In this document: positions 47,187 through 59,282 of the stretch, in pieces
How the letters are laid out: every line of letters starts with the position of its first letter
How positions within the stretch are numbered: position 1 is the first letter of the stretch
Assembly: GCA_000442125.1 (NCBI GenBank)
Contig: KE546969.1
Coordinates: forward strand, 868,001 to 932,000
Length of the DNA stretch: 64,000 nt
Reading direction: 5' to 3'
From: Opeltia flavorubescens
Taxonomy: Eukaryota > Ascomycota > Lecanoromycetes > Teloschistales > Teloschistaceae
Notes under the pieces: model-generated
What the model saw: only the letters and a program-made list of their open reading frames with translations
What the model was told of the DNA's origin: nothing
The model's database searches: none
Translations under genes and position numbers: made by a program

Positions 47187-47502
47187 CGCTCATGTTCAAA
47201 ATTCTCCTTATTCCACGCCCAGGATTCATCTATTACGAAACTTAATCGCATGGACTGAAGTTCACGGTGTTAAAGTAGGGTACCGAGGTAATCTTAGCGA
47301 TATCATTTTCCTTGAGTCGATACTCGATTACCCGAAATAGCAAGCGCTACCGACGTGTTGTAAATAACGGAACATCGGCACTAGAAGTTCCGTGTAAATA
47401 CACCGCCGTGACCGCCGAGAACGCCAGCTCCAAATTTCATGCATCATCCCTCCAGTCCTGATTTGATTATTTGGATCTCAGCGGAGAAGCTAATGTCGAG
47501 CT
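47187..47502. promoter_or_regulatory. Shared divergent promoter region of CDC7 and condensin YCS4
   Basis: 316 bp between start codons. I see no ACGCGT (MCB) box. No coding frame is recognised. It must carry transcription signals for two cell-cycle genes. Confidence 0.5.
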
Positions 47503-50500
47503 ATGGCCGATCAGATGGAGTTCGACATCAACGATGCGTTGAAGCACTACCTAAGCGACCCTGCGACAGTACCTACACCAGAAGCTGACGGGACCTTGGT
47601 GGACTGTGAGAATGACCCGGAATCACTTACCAGTGGACTAATAAATGCTATCCTAAACCCTATCGTTGACTCCATCGCGGAAAATCCAGATGCGCTCGCG
47701 AGGAGCTCATCGTTCGATTCCCTGCAATTCCTTCTAAAGTGTGCCCCCATTTCTTTGAAGTCCGAGCAAAATTACCCGTGTGAACCTGATTCTGAGCTCT
47801 TTAAACTCTCCAGATCGGTATCCCTGCTGCCTAGCCACTCGTTGAGCAAGATACTCGACCTGATCATATCAGGCTTGTCAATCGAGGCGGATGTCATCCA
47901 CAATGAAAGCGAAGCTGAAGAGCTGGAGACTGTCCGGCATCATAAACAACTGCTCGAAATGTACGGATTCTTGCTACAATGGTCTATCTCTGCCGCAGAA
48001 GTCAAGGCTGCCGAAAAACCTACGAACACCGTCCCTGCCCGAGGTAGAGGAGCAGGGAAAGGTGCGAAGTCGAAAGGCAATACCAAGGACGGCGTCTGGG
48101 ACTCGACGGCCCAGTTGCAGAACGCGCTCGAGACAATGTGTAAGGTTCTCAAGTTGAAGCTAGCTAAGATCTTCATGACAACTTCAGAAAGAGACACCTT
48201 TGTTGGTCTTTTCACCAGGTCGGTATATCTGATCCTGGAGAGTGAGCAGCGCATCAAGAACACTGCGTTACGGATGCATGCCTTCAAAGTCCTCTGTATT
48301 GCAGTCAAGCACCATGGACATGGTTTCGGTAAGCCCAGAGGGTATCTATGTTAGACGATATCTTGTTCATCGAAATCTAGGAGCACAGACATCAATCATC
48401 CAAAATCTTTCCTACTTTGAGCATCTGGCAGAGCCAATGGCAGAGTTTCTTCAGATTCTCGCTGAACAATACGACTACCCCCAACTTGCTGAAGAAATCC
48501 TAAGGTTTGAATGCATGCGCGCGGCTGCTAAGGTTTATACTGACTTTCGCGTAGAGACTTAAGCAACAAGGAATTCAATAGCAATGACACGCGGGGACCT
48601 AAGTCAGTTTCAACCTTTGTCGTCAAGCTGTCCGAGCTTGCTCCCAGACTAGTCATCAAACAGATGACTCTTTTGATCAAGCAACTTGATAGTGAAGTAT
48701 ACAGCGATGAGTCGTCGCATTTTCGCAAACGCTGATCTCTTTAGGCTTATATACTGCGATGTGCGGTCATTGAAGTGTGCGGCAATCTCATTTCAGACCT
48801 GAGTAAACAAGAAGAGCGCAGCGAAAACTACAAGACGCAGATCAACGGATTCTTTGACATCCTCGAGGAGCGCTTCTTGGACACGAACCCGTACAGTCGG
48901 TGTAGAGATATTCAAGTATACATGAAGCTCTGCGACTTGGAACAGAAATTTCCCAAGAGGCGGCAGACAGCCGCTCAACTTGCTGCTCGGAGTTTAGAGG
49001 ACAAAAGTAGCAACGTCAGGAGAAATGCTATTAAACTCCTCGGTAAACTGGTATCCACCCATCCCTTTAGTGTCATGCATGGAGGTTTGCTGTCATATAC
49101 AGAGTGGGACCAACGACTTCAAGCGGTCCAAGCCGAATTGAATGCATTGAAACCTCCAGCTGGCTCTCCGGGTCTTGCTGAAAAGCCCGCTAACCCTGAT
49201 ACTACTATCGATACTGCTCTACTGGACGATGCAACAGTCATCGAGGGAGAGGCCAAGGAAGCTACTTCACTTACCGAAGAGCAAAAGGCAGCATTGGTTA
49301 AGAAAGCAGCGGAAGACGCTGCAACAGCTGAGATGATGAACCGATTACAACTAACTCGCAAATATTACTCAGAAGCGATTCGGTTCATTGAAGTCCTACA
49401 TGACGCAGCCCCCGTGGTCTGTCAGCTTCTTTCATCAAAAAACAAGAGTGAGGTCATAGAGGCTATGGATTTTTTTGTCATCATCGATGCGTACAAGATT
49501 GAAGCGGCTCGAACTGGCATCCGCCGAATGCTCCGTTTGATCTGGACTAAAGGCAACAGTGATGAAGGTAAAGGGGTACAGACACACCTGATTGATTGCT
49601 ATCGGGGCCTCTTCTTCATTGCACCTGACACGTTCAGTGACAACGACTCAGCGACCTATATTGCTCGCAATATGATTAGTCTTACTTTCGGCGCGACTCC
49701 CGCTGAGCTGACTTCGCTAGAACAGCTTCTGAGCACCATGATGAAAGCACAACATATATCAGATCTTGTGATCACAAGGCTTTGGCAGGTCTATGGTGTG
49801 CAGAAGCAAGAAATATCAAAGAATCAAAGACGAGGGGCCATCATCGTGCTCGGAATGCTGGCCATGGCTGATCCTGATCTCGTAATCAGAGAGATGAGTA
49901 CGATGCTGCGCATAGGCTTAGGACCATTAGGCCGCGCAGATCTGGCGCTCGCAAAGTACACTTGTGTGGCCTTGAGGAGAATCATTCCATCACGACGTCA
50001 GGTCAAGGACACGACAGCACCAGCAGCATCTAAGATGGCCAACGACCACGCCGTCCTGACCAAACTAGCATCAATCATCGAGATCGTCTCTGACAGTAAG
50101 GAATGGTAAGCTGAAGGACAATTCTTAATGAACGTGCAGCTGATGGAGCGCAGGTTCGGAGTTGCGGAACAAGCCATCAGCGCCATATATGCCTTGTCCA
50201 AGCAGCCTGACACTCTTTGCTCGGAGATCTTGCGACGCAAAACAAAGCACGTCTTCCAAAGCCGATCAAGACCAGACAGCCCAGACGCTATGGAAGGTCT
50301 CGAAGGCGAAGGAGAATTGCCCTCGCCGCCACCAGAAGAATCGCACTGTGCGCAGAAACCGGCTTTAGCACTTTCACAATTGCTTTTCATCGTCGGACAC
50401 ATAGCAATCAAGCAAATCGTTCACCTAGAACTTTGTGAGATGGACTTCAAACGACGAAAGGCGGAAAAGGAGAAAAATAAAGCTCCGAATGCATCACCTA

Positions 50501-51411
50501 CGAAAGGCGCACCTACCGATCAAGATGAGCTGGATCTCATAGGTGGCACTACAGAAGATGATTTCACCGAAGCGATGACTGACATTAGAGAGCGGGAGCT
50601 ACTCTATGGGTCAACTTCGCTATTATCACACTATGCCCCTCTCGTGACGGAGATCTGTTCAAATAACACCAAGTACAATGACGATAATCTTCAGGCAGCT
50701 GCCACGCTCTGTATGGCCAAACTCATGTGTGTATCGTCCAAGTATTGCGAAGAGAACCTGCCGTTGCTCATAACCATTCTTGAAAAATCACATAATCCTG
50801 TCACCCGGAGTAATGTTGTGATCGCTCTCGGCGACATGGCGGTCTGCTTCAACCACTTGATTGACGAGAACACGGATTTTCTTTACAGAAGACTGAATGA
50901 CAAAGACAGTTCGGTGAAGCGGACGTGTCTGATGACGCTGACCTTCCTCATTCTTGCGGGTCAGGTCAAAGTGAAGGGCCAGCTTGGAGAAATGGCCAAA
51001 TGTTTGGAAGATCCTGACAAGCGGATCGCGGACCTTTCGCGAATGTTCTTTACGGAACTGGCAACCAAGGATAACGCCGTGTACAATCAATTCATTGATA
51101 TGTTCTCTCACCTGAGTGCCGCTACTGAACTTGAGGAGGCCTCGTTAAAGANGATCATCAAATTCTTGGCTTCGTTCGTCGAAAAAGTAAGCCATCCCGT
51201 ACGCATTTCGTTTCTGCGCCTTTTGCTAATTTTTTCTTAGGATAAGCATGCCAAACAGCTTGCAGACAAGCTTGCGACCCGGCTCACTCGGTGTGAGAAC
51301 GAGAGGCAATGGAACGACGTCGCTTATGCCCTTTCACTGCTTCAACACAAGAATGAGGAGATCCAGAAGACGGTCAGCGCAGGCTTTAGACTTGTCGAAG
51401 CCGCTGCGTAA
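47503..51411 (+). CDS. YCS4: Condensin complex subunit 1 (CAP-D2 family)
   Basis: Six exons (47503-48328, 48381-48504, 48564-48696, 48745-50105, 50154-51186, 51241-51411) encode 1215 residues. It is the HEAT-repeat subunit of condensin that helps load the Smc2/Smc4 ring on mitotic chromosomes. Signatures are NKEFNSNDTRGPKSVSTFVV, the Cys-rich-free HEAT helices AAQLAARSLEDKSSNVRRNA and AIKLLGKLVSTHPFS, and later SKYCEENLPLLITILEKS, NVVIALGDMAVCFNHLID and RLNDKDSSVKRTCLMTLTFL, the conserved core of CAP-D2. The end is REWND-like (ERQWNDVAYALSLL) and VSAGFRLVEAAA. The ambiguous base at 51152 is in the middle of an ANG codon (Lys, Thr, Arg or Met). The stop lies only 70 bp from the MAK3 stop. Confidence 0.96.
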
Positions 51412-51481
51412 CTCTCGAACCAATCAGCGCGGGGTTAGAGGTGGTGTTCTCAGGATGTTGAAGTGAGCGAAAACCCGCAGA

Positions 51482-52150
51482 TCAAGCTGATGGTGGTGGT
51501 TCTGGCTGGCGTTGATCGGCGTCTTCATCTTCGTCATCTTCATACCCCAGGCGCGATGTAAAGGCGCTTTCCTTGACGAAGAGTACGAAGCGGTAGGCAG
51601 AGTTTCCATTTAGGTAGTAGCGATGGAGACGTTTACTCCTGAGGAAGCCCAACCGTTCGTACAATTTCATTGCCGCAGTATTGGTGACTTCTGTCTCCAG
51701 AGCGATCTGCATTTGCTTGAGTGCACACATTCTTTAAAAAGCTTACATACGAGACCCACCTCTTCCGCATCACGCTCGATCATGATGTCCAGAGCTAGGC
51801 GGACAAGCTTGGTGGCAATGCCTTTGCCGCGGTGCTGCTTCCTTACTGCAAGCATAGCAATATAACCTCTTAAGGGGCCTCCACGATGTGGCTCAAGCTT
51901 GGAAATTACAACGCCTAACATGTTCTCCTCCTTGTCCAGTGCCTATCACGATCATCAATAGCCACGCTGTATTAATGACTAAGTCACTGACCAGGAAGCA
52001 CAGGTCACCCCATTGGTAAAGGAAATATCTATACACATAGATGCTGTAGGGCTCGGAGAGATCGTTGGATATCAATTGCCGGATAGCGGCTAGATATGTT
52101 GACTCTTTGCTACTATGATATTGAACATAGTGCAATCCATCATCGTCCAT
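51482..52150 (-). CDS. MAK3: NatC N-terminal acetyltransferase catalytic subunit (Naa30)
   Basis: Three exons (51992-52150, 51760-51942, 51482-51706) encode 188 residues. The enzyme acetylates N termini beginning Met plus a hydrophobic residue, with Mak10 and Mak31 as partners, on ribosomes. Signatures include SEPYSIYVYRYFLYQWGDLC, VISKLEPHRGGPLRGYIAML, the acetyl-CoA loop RKQHRGKGIA and LETEVTNTAAMKLYERLGFL, with the end LHRYYLNGNSAYRFVL. The tail (last 25 residues) is acidic and Pro-rich. The ATG at 52150 gives the standard length. The gene is tail-to-tail with YCS4 and divergent from LRO1. Confidence 0.95.
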
Positions 52151-52398
52151 GGTTATACAAACAGCCAAATGTTCATTTACATTGAATCATTTCATGGGTA
52201 CACAATACCAGCCTTATGCAAGCATGTGAAAGTGCCAATGCCAAGAACCTTTCAATTCGAAGGATATACTAGAATTGGCTAATGCAGCTTAAAGCCGAGA
52301 AAGCCGAGAAAGCTTGGCTTCAACTGCTCCACCAGCTCCGTTGTGCCGTACTTATCCGGGTCTTGCAAATTCCAGATTTCCTAATAGGGAATTCAGGG
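52151..52398. promoter_or_regulatory. Shared divergent upstream region of MAK3 and LRO1
   Basis: 248 bp between the two chosen start codons. An in-frame ATG for LRO1 exists at 52282 but would add a 39-residue unconserved extension. Confidence 0.4.
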
Positions 52399-54544
52399 AT
52401 GGCCAGTACAATCAGACGACGCGTATTAGGCGACTCATCTTCTGAGCCGTCACGGGCACCCTCTCCCAATCCAGCTATCAGAGATGGAAATGGAGAACCA
52501 ATCACCCTCGTGCCAACCGCAAAGTTACAGAAATTAACCAAGGCACGAAGCAAGAGGCGGCAATGGCTCGTGTTTGGGCTCGGAGGACTTTTTGGAATCA
52601 TCGTTGCTGCCTTCTTCGCCCAGCAGAATGACGTGATCAATATAGAGGGCTTGATGGACATCAAACTTGATTCCTTACTTGACGCGATACCTGCTGGCAT
52701 TGTCAATGATGCCAAGGATATCACCGTAAGCTTGGATCTCACAGAAAGCAATCATGTTGCTCTAGGCTGAGACTGATAGTCACGGCTTTCCTAGCGGCAT
52801 GAACGGGAAACGGTCAATTACGACTCCTTCTCCGTTGGCTTGCACCTGCAGAGCCAGGGCGTCAAAGCTCGACATCCCGTCATCATGATACCCGGCGTTA
52901 TATCGACGGGTCTAGAAAGTTGGGGGACAGAAGAAGTATCAAGACAATACTTTAGGAAGCGATTATGGGGTAGCTGTGAGTTTGCCCAATTCGCTGCAGC
53001 CCTTGCGATCGTTGGCTAAGAGGAAAGGGAGTATGATGAGAGCTTTGATCTTGGATAAAGCCAGCTGGAAACGACATATCATGCTCGACAAGGAGACCGG
53101 AATGGATCCGCCTGGTATTAAACTACGAGCAGCCCAGGGCTTCGACGCCGCCGACTTGTGGGTTGACGCCACCATCGATTCAAATCCTCATACTGACTCT
53201 TTCATTAGCTTCATTACCGGGTACTGGATCTGGAGTAAGATATTGGAGAATCTTGCGACTCTGGGTTACGATCCGTAGGTTTTTCCTGCAACGACCCTGC
53301 AACCACAGCTCATGTGTACGAGGACAAACGCTTTCACCGCTGCTTACGACTGGCGTTTATCTTGCGAAAAGCTAGAGCTGCGCGATCAATATTTCACACG
53401 CTTGAAAGCCCACATTGAATTAGCGAAGAAAACCTCAGGCGAGAAGGTTGTCCTTGTTTCTCACAGCATGGGCTCCCAGGTCCTATTTTACTTCTTACAC
53501 TGGGTTGAAGCGAAGGGCTACGGAGACGGTGGACCTAAATGGGTTGATGACTTTGTGGACTCCTGGATCAACATCAGTGGATCAATGCTAGGGGCTCTGA
53601 AAGGCTATCCAGCTGTGCTTTCTGGTGAAATGAAAGACACGGCACAGCTGAATGCATTTGCCGTCTATGGCTTAGAGAAATTCTTGGCAAAGCATGAACG
53701 CGTGGAGCTATTCAGAGCGATGCCTGGGGCTTCTAGCATGCTGCCAATTGGAGGTGATGCCGTATGGGGCAATAAAACCTTTGCTCCTGATGATCAGAAG
53801 AACCAAACCGTCAGCTATGGGACATTCATCAACTTCAAAGAAAGCAACTCTACACAATCACCTGCCAATCTGACGGTGGACGAAAGCCACGCCTACCTGA
53901 TGGAGCATAGTGACACCTGGTACCAGGACCAAGTGAGAAGCACATACTCATACGGCGTCGCACATTCTCGGGCTGAAGTTGAGAGAAATGCTAAAGATCC
54001 GAGGAAATGGATGAACCCCCTTGAAACACGACTACCGCTGTCCCCGAACCTCAAGATCTACTGCTTTTATGGCGTAGGAAAGCCGACTGAACGAAGCTAC
54101 TGGTACCGCGAGGATCGGGATCCGTTGACCAACACTAACGTTACTATCGATACTTCGCTTACGTTTGGAGAAATCGATCACGGGGTAGTCTTGGGAGAAG
54201 GTGATGGCACCGTTCCTTTGATGAGCAATGGGTACATGTGTGCGAAAGGATGGCGCATCAATCGGTATAATCCGGCTGGCGTAAGCATCAAGGTCTATGA
54301 AATGCCGCACGAGCCAGATAGATTTGCCCCCCGTGGAGGTCCTAATACAGGTAGCAACGAAATTCCCCAGATGTTCGAGCTTTTGTTGACAAATTCAGGT
54401 GATCATGTTGATATTCTCGGTCGCGCCTCGCTCAACGACTTGGTTTTGCGTGTAGCTGGCGGGAAAGGAAACCATATCGACGAAAATTATGTCACCAACA
54501 TACGGGAGTACTCGGAGAGAGTGAAGATCTATGAAGACCCATAG
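52399..54544 (+). CDS. LRO1: Phospholipid:diacylglycerol acyltransferase
   Basis: Five exons (52399-52725, 52795-52975, 53028-53157, 53209-53274, 53323-54544) give 641 residues. The ER enzyme moves an acyl chain from phospholipid to diacylglycerol to make triacylglycerol. A basic cytosolic N terminus is followed by one membrane helix (about 56-74, WLVFGLGGLFGIIVAAFFA). The lumenal LCAT-like domain has HPVIMIPGVISTGLESWGT, RLWGSWSMMRALILDKASW and TNAFTAAYDWRLS. The nucleophile is in VLVSHSMGSQVLFY, the Asp in GEGDGTVPLMS and the His in SGDHVDILGRASLND. The second donor (GTGAGT) is preferred to an earlier GTAGCT because only it restores GSWSMM. Potential N-glycosylation sites such as NKTF, NQTV and NLTV fit a lumenal location. 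Confidence 0.95.
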
Positions 54545-54870
54545 ATGTACTTATCGGTGCTTTTCTCACGGGAAAATCGGCGTTTATGATGACATAGACA
54601 TACAACACCATGGATCAGGAGATTGACTGGAGATGGAGCTCGATCTTGTAGTATTCTAGAAGTTCATCGGCTCTGGGACGGAAGAGGTTATAACCCGGGT
54701 CATTCCCCACGGAAGCAATCCAAATTGCTCCTCAAGATATCCTTAGTTTTCCTTCGATCCTCAAATCTGTGATAGGAGACCAGCTATGGGCAGCATAAGA
54801 CTTTGTCCTAGGATGTGTAATCTCACCAGGTTCCGAAAGGATTGGTGATGGCGCCTCCGTCGTTTGTGCG
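54545..54870. other. 3' flank of LRO1
   Basis: 326 bp up to the foldback element. No gene recognised. Confidence 0.4.
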
Positions 54871-55079
54871 CGGCTACTGGTTTCTGCCAGGTTTTGCATC
54901 AGCTCGGGTTTTGCACGAGTCTAACAGCTTGGCGCCAAGAATTAAGCCCTTTCGGCTAGCGTGCCGAAATACATATCGAGCTTTACTAGATAAAGCTAGC
55001 GTACTTCCTGCTTGTTGCCAAGCTGTTAGACTCGTGCAAAACCTGAGCTGATGCAAAACCTGGTAGAAACGAGTAGCGG
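54871..55079. mobile_element. MITE-like foldback element, 209 bp with 69-bp inverted arms
   Basis: Arms 54871-54939 and 55011-55079 are inverted copies: over 69 aligned bases I count six mismatches, about 91% identity. The 71-bp centre has its own small hairpin (AGCTTTA...TAAAGCT). Each arm carries two copies of a GGTTTTGCA word about 17 bp apart, a possible transposase-binding repeat. There is no coding capacity, so it would be a non-autonomous DNA transposon relative. A target-site duplication is not certain; CGG-like triplets at both edges are within the degenerate end and could be chance. The superfamily cannot be named from this. It lies between LRO1 and MSN5, outside coding sequence. 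Confidence 0.75.
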
Positions 55080-55428
55080 TAAATTTAGCTTCTAGGCGGT
55101 AGCCTTGTAAGGCAACAATTATACCTCCAGTCACAAGGTAGCTTACAAACCCCAAACTTTCGTTTGCTGATCAATCTCACCATGAAACGAAGATTAGCAA
55201 GGCGACTGATCCTCTGTATGTGAAGATAAGATGACTATATCACATAGACATGTTGTAGATTTCCCGGTTCTTTCCATGACATTATTCCCTTCTTCACAGG
55301 CTTGTTGAAGAGTCAGACGTTCCTTCTGAGTTCTACAATAACAACATTGTTCATGATAACATGTGCTTTCTTCACCATCATTCGTCATAGTTGCTTCAAT
55401 CCCTTGCTGCTCTCAAAATTAAAAGACA
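55080..55428. other. Upstream region of MSN5
   Basis: 349 bp from the foldback element to the MSN5 start; presumed promoter and leader. No frame recognised. Confidence 0.4.
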
Positions 55429-58400
55429 ATGGCAATGAGCGAACACAACACTCGCCGAAATGATGTATCGAACGATCAAATCAGGAGAGCTTTGGAAGTT
55501 ATCCACGATGCTAAATCAGCGAACTCCATTCGTCAAGAAGCTTCTCATTATCTCGAGCAAATCAAATCCGACGAAGAGGCGCCTTATTATNGATACAAGC
55601 TTGGAGTAGACAAATCGCAAGCTGCCGTAGTCCGTCACTATGGACTTTCCTTGCTGGAGCACGCTGTCCGCCACCGATGGGCAGACTATAGCGCCGAACA
55701 GAGCGCGTTGGTACGAGGATGGGAGTTGGACCTCGCTCAAAATGCCACCGAGTCGGATCCCTTCTTTCTTCGCACAAAAATCGCTACGATCTGGGTAGAA
55801 ATAACGAAGAGGAGCTGGGCTCTCGATTGGATGGATATGGATCAATGTCTTGTTCAATTGTGGGAAGGCTCCCTGGCATCCAAAGAATTGGTGCTTACGA
55901 TATTGGAGACGTTGTCCGAGGACGTTTTCGGACACGAAGACGCCATAGCAGGCCTTCGAGGAACAGATCTGAACAGAGCGTGCGTTGATATATTCACACC
56001 AATGTCCATACTTCTCGAGCACTTCCCCTCTCGAGAAACAAGTGTCAACGTCCGTTATGGAGAGGAGGGATGGCTTGCGCGTATGGCAGACCTTCTCAAC
56101 CGGTGCAACATGCAAGAAGATGGTGACCAGGCGGAAAAAGCATGCGCTACCAAGGTCTTGATCACTCTGCGATCTGTAATCGGCTGGGTAATTCCAAAGT
56201 CGATATCCATGTCCAATCTCGTGACACGACTATGCCAATGCCTTGCATCACCCCATCTGCCAGTGCAGCTGGTGAGCTTAGCATTATCTTAACATGATTG
56301 TACCCCTTACTAACATCATTTGGAGGGTGCTGTAGACGTCCTATATTATCTTTATAATCACCCTCGCTTGTCTGATGAAGATTTCAAGGCACTTGTATGC
56401 CCTATGTACATGCACGATACTGTCGAGCTACTTCACCGGCTGTACCAATGGTCTTGCGTCGACGCTAATAACATTGAAGAAGAGAAATACACGCTGTCAA
56501 AGAAGCTTTCTGAGGTACCCTAGCGCTATGTGCTTTTCATAACGCCGGCTTACTCATCATATAGTTAATTTACAATCTTGGTAGATTACTGGAAGAGCGC
56601 CCCGACCTAGTCCCTGTCGATGATGGTCTGGAGAGTTTCTTGCGGCTTTTGATCAATGTTGCCAAAAACAACAGCTTACAGGTCTCCATTACGGCCCTTC
56701 ACGTCTGGGTCAGGATTCTCAGCTCAGAGAAATTAGCGTCTTCGACACCCGTGGCTTCCTTCATTGGAGAGCTACTCGAAGTCTGCAGCCAGCGAGTGAT
56801 CAAATACGAGGCTTTGCCTGATGATTCCCCGAACCCCAGCATAATTTTCTTGAATGAAGATCTTGACACTATGCCAGAACGTCACGCATTCTTAGGCAAC
56901 TACATGCGATTCTGCAAAACCATCGTGGAACATATAGTCCGGCAGCAACCTGCAGACGCTCTATATCACATCCTCAGCCAAGCTGAGCAGGTTATTACCC
57001 ACCTATACGATGGAGAGCCAGCATTTAGCGTACAAACGTATTCCAAGACCTCTGTGCCTTTGTTGAAGTTGGATGCGCAATGTTCCGTGATAGAAGCAGG
57101 CTTGAAAGGGTCGTCAAAATGGCTGACCGGTCAAGCCGGTGGAACAAATAACCATGAGCAAGGAGTCGTTGTGCAGAATCTTAAGGTATGGTGTGAAAGA
57201 ATCTTAGGGCTCAGTTTTGAGGATCCTTTGGTCAATCAGCGCGTTATGCAGCTTGCGGTAGGATTTGCCACAGGGCCTCTAAAGAAAGATACAGAATTTG
57301 CCTCAAGCATCTTCGAGTACATTCTGAACGTCCAATTCCTTGACGACCCCAGCTTCTTAGCTTACAGCGAAGCAGTGAAGGATTTGCAGGGGTTCTGCAT
57401 CCATGAATTGCAAAGACTTGCTATGAAGTTCGCAGATTATCTGATCACGATCTTCGATGACATTGAGCGTAAAGTTACTCAGGTCATCCAGAATACTCCT
57501 CACGACGAACATATCCGGTCACGTTACTACTCGGTCTTGTTCATAATTACCCATCGAGCTGCGAGTGTGGACCCTGGACCCAGGCAAGAACGCCTTGAAG
57601 CTTTTCTGCAGCCATTGGTGGCTCGGTGGCAGGACGATGAACTCACCAACTCCCTCGGTTCATTCAGCAGTTTCTGCGAATTACTTGGCTGTGGAGGGAT
57701 CCAGCAATATATGTCTCAACGAGCGCTACATCTCATACCAGACTGGTCTATGCAGCCGCTAGATGATGATGGCAAGTCACTCCAAGCGCATATGCAGCAT
57801 GCCCTTGAGAGGCTTCCACTACGACATACGAAAGCGTTTTTAAGCGTCAGCGTAGAGAAGCTGGAGCAGAAGTCGCCAGCATTTGAATTGGCGTGCCGGT
57901 TGTGGGAAAAGGACATTCCTTTGATCCTGCCAAACCTTCTTCGTTCCATTAGCCAGGCTCATGCTTTCCATGACCCTAAAAATTGGAAAGATTTGCCGAC
58001 TGAGATGTCTGGCGTCGTCCACAGGATCTTAACCGATCGATTTTGGCAGGTAGGGATATCAACCGGCAGTAGAGACGAATTTTATGCTCGGGTAGGCGAC
58101 ACCAAAAATACCGTAGAAGGTCTTGCTTCATCTGTAAGAGCTACCGTACGAGCGGTCCGAGAAACAGGCTACAAGCTTCTGTGTTACATGAGCCTCCTAG
58201 GCGACTACTTCTATAGCTACAAAGATCTTCCTGGTCCTCTGTCACAAGCTTTGTTCACGGATGCTTGTGCATTATCAACACACCAGATGGCAGTCATGGT
58301 GGAGACTATTCGCCCGGTCCTCGAGAACTGCCCTGTGGCTTCTCGAAGTCATTTCCTTCCCCCGATACTAGCTGCTCTCTTCGAAGAGTTAGACCGCAAA

Positions 58401-59282
58401 GCGAGCGTTGAATGGGAAAAGATCGAGCAGAGAACTCGGGAAGAAGCTGCGGGGCGTGTCAGCTTAGACGAGGAGATGCGAGATGAAAGTATACTGCGGC
58501 AAATGACGTACTCGTCCGTCATGCTAGTCGTCAGCTTGTTGGACCCTCATCGTCCCAGTAAGTTTCTTGGATATCGCACATTTTCAACATCCTCGCTGAT
58601 AATTCACTGCGCAGATCCTCTCGGCCCGGTAATAGGGAATGGAGCAGTCGCTAATGGCCTTGTACACGTCGAGCATGGGAACGTCCGTTCGTTCATCCTA
58701 GGCACTCCCGAAATACTGAAGCCCCTAATCTTATTCTGCACTCACGCTATCCGTATGCGCGATACTCGTTCGTGCTCCCTTATCACACGAGTCTTGGGCT
58801 CCCTGGTGTCCGAATTTGAGACAGTAGGACCGATTGACACCGAAGTCCGCGAGTTCATCTCGACCGAGGTTCTCAAAGCTTGTATCACCTCCCTACACGA
58901 CTCATACTTTGTGGATCTACAGAAAGAGCTTGCTCAGCTAATTGCCAGCATCATGATTATTTATGTGCCTCGGACAGATACACCGAAACAAATCTTATTG
59001 TCAATACCGTCGATGTCATCAGAGAAGATAGATCGAGCCATACAGAAATTATACAAAGCGCATCAGAATACACGCCAACAGAGAGCTATTGTCTTGGATC
59101 TCCTTGAAAGCTTGCGAGGCGTCAGTGTTAGCGAACAAGGCAGGATTGCGAAAGCGGACCCGAAGAAGGTGAGATCGGCTATACAGGAGCGATATATGAC
59201 AGTCGATGTACAAGCAGATGGAAAGGAGAAAGAGCCAAGCCCGGATCTTGGAGGCGTTGCGGATATGTTTGGACAGCCATAG
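55429..59282 (+). CDS. MSN5: Karyopherin MSN5 / exportin-5
   Basis: Four exons (55429-56271, 56326-56514, 56565-58557, 58615-59282) encode 1230 residues, the usual length. This importin-beta family receptor exports phosphoproteins and RNAs through nuclear pores. The N-terminal importin-beta repeat includes DQIRRALEVIHDAKSANSIR, then VVRHYGLSLLEHAVRHRWAD, VRGWELDLAQ and KIATIWVEITKRSW, which are diagnostic for exportin-5. The rest is HEAT helices, with YSVLFIITHRAASVDPGPRQ and GYKLLCYMSLLGDYFYSYKD. The last intron (58558-58614) is 57 bp and stop-free, so retention would only add 19 residues. The ambiguous base at 55591 is the first base of an NGA codon; Gly fits the family (APYYG), but T would be a stop. 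Confidence 0.94.

Noticed and set aside
54842-55155. Open frames of 69 and 93 codons over the foldback element
   Set aside because: They run through the inverted arms and their apparent openness is a property of the repeat, not of a protein.
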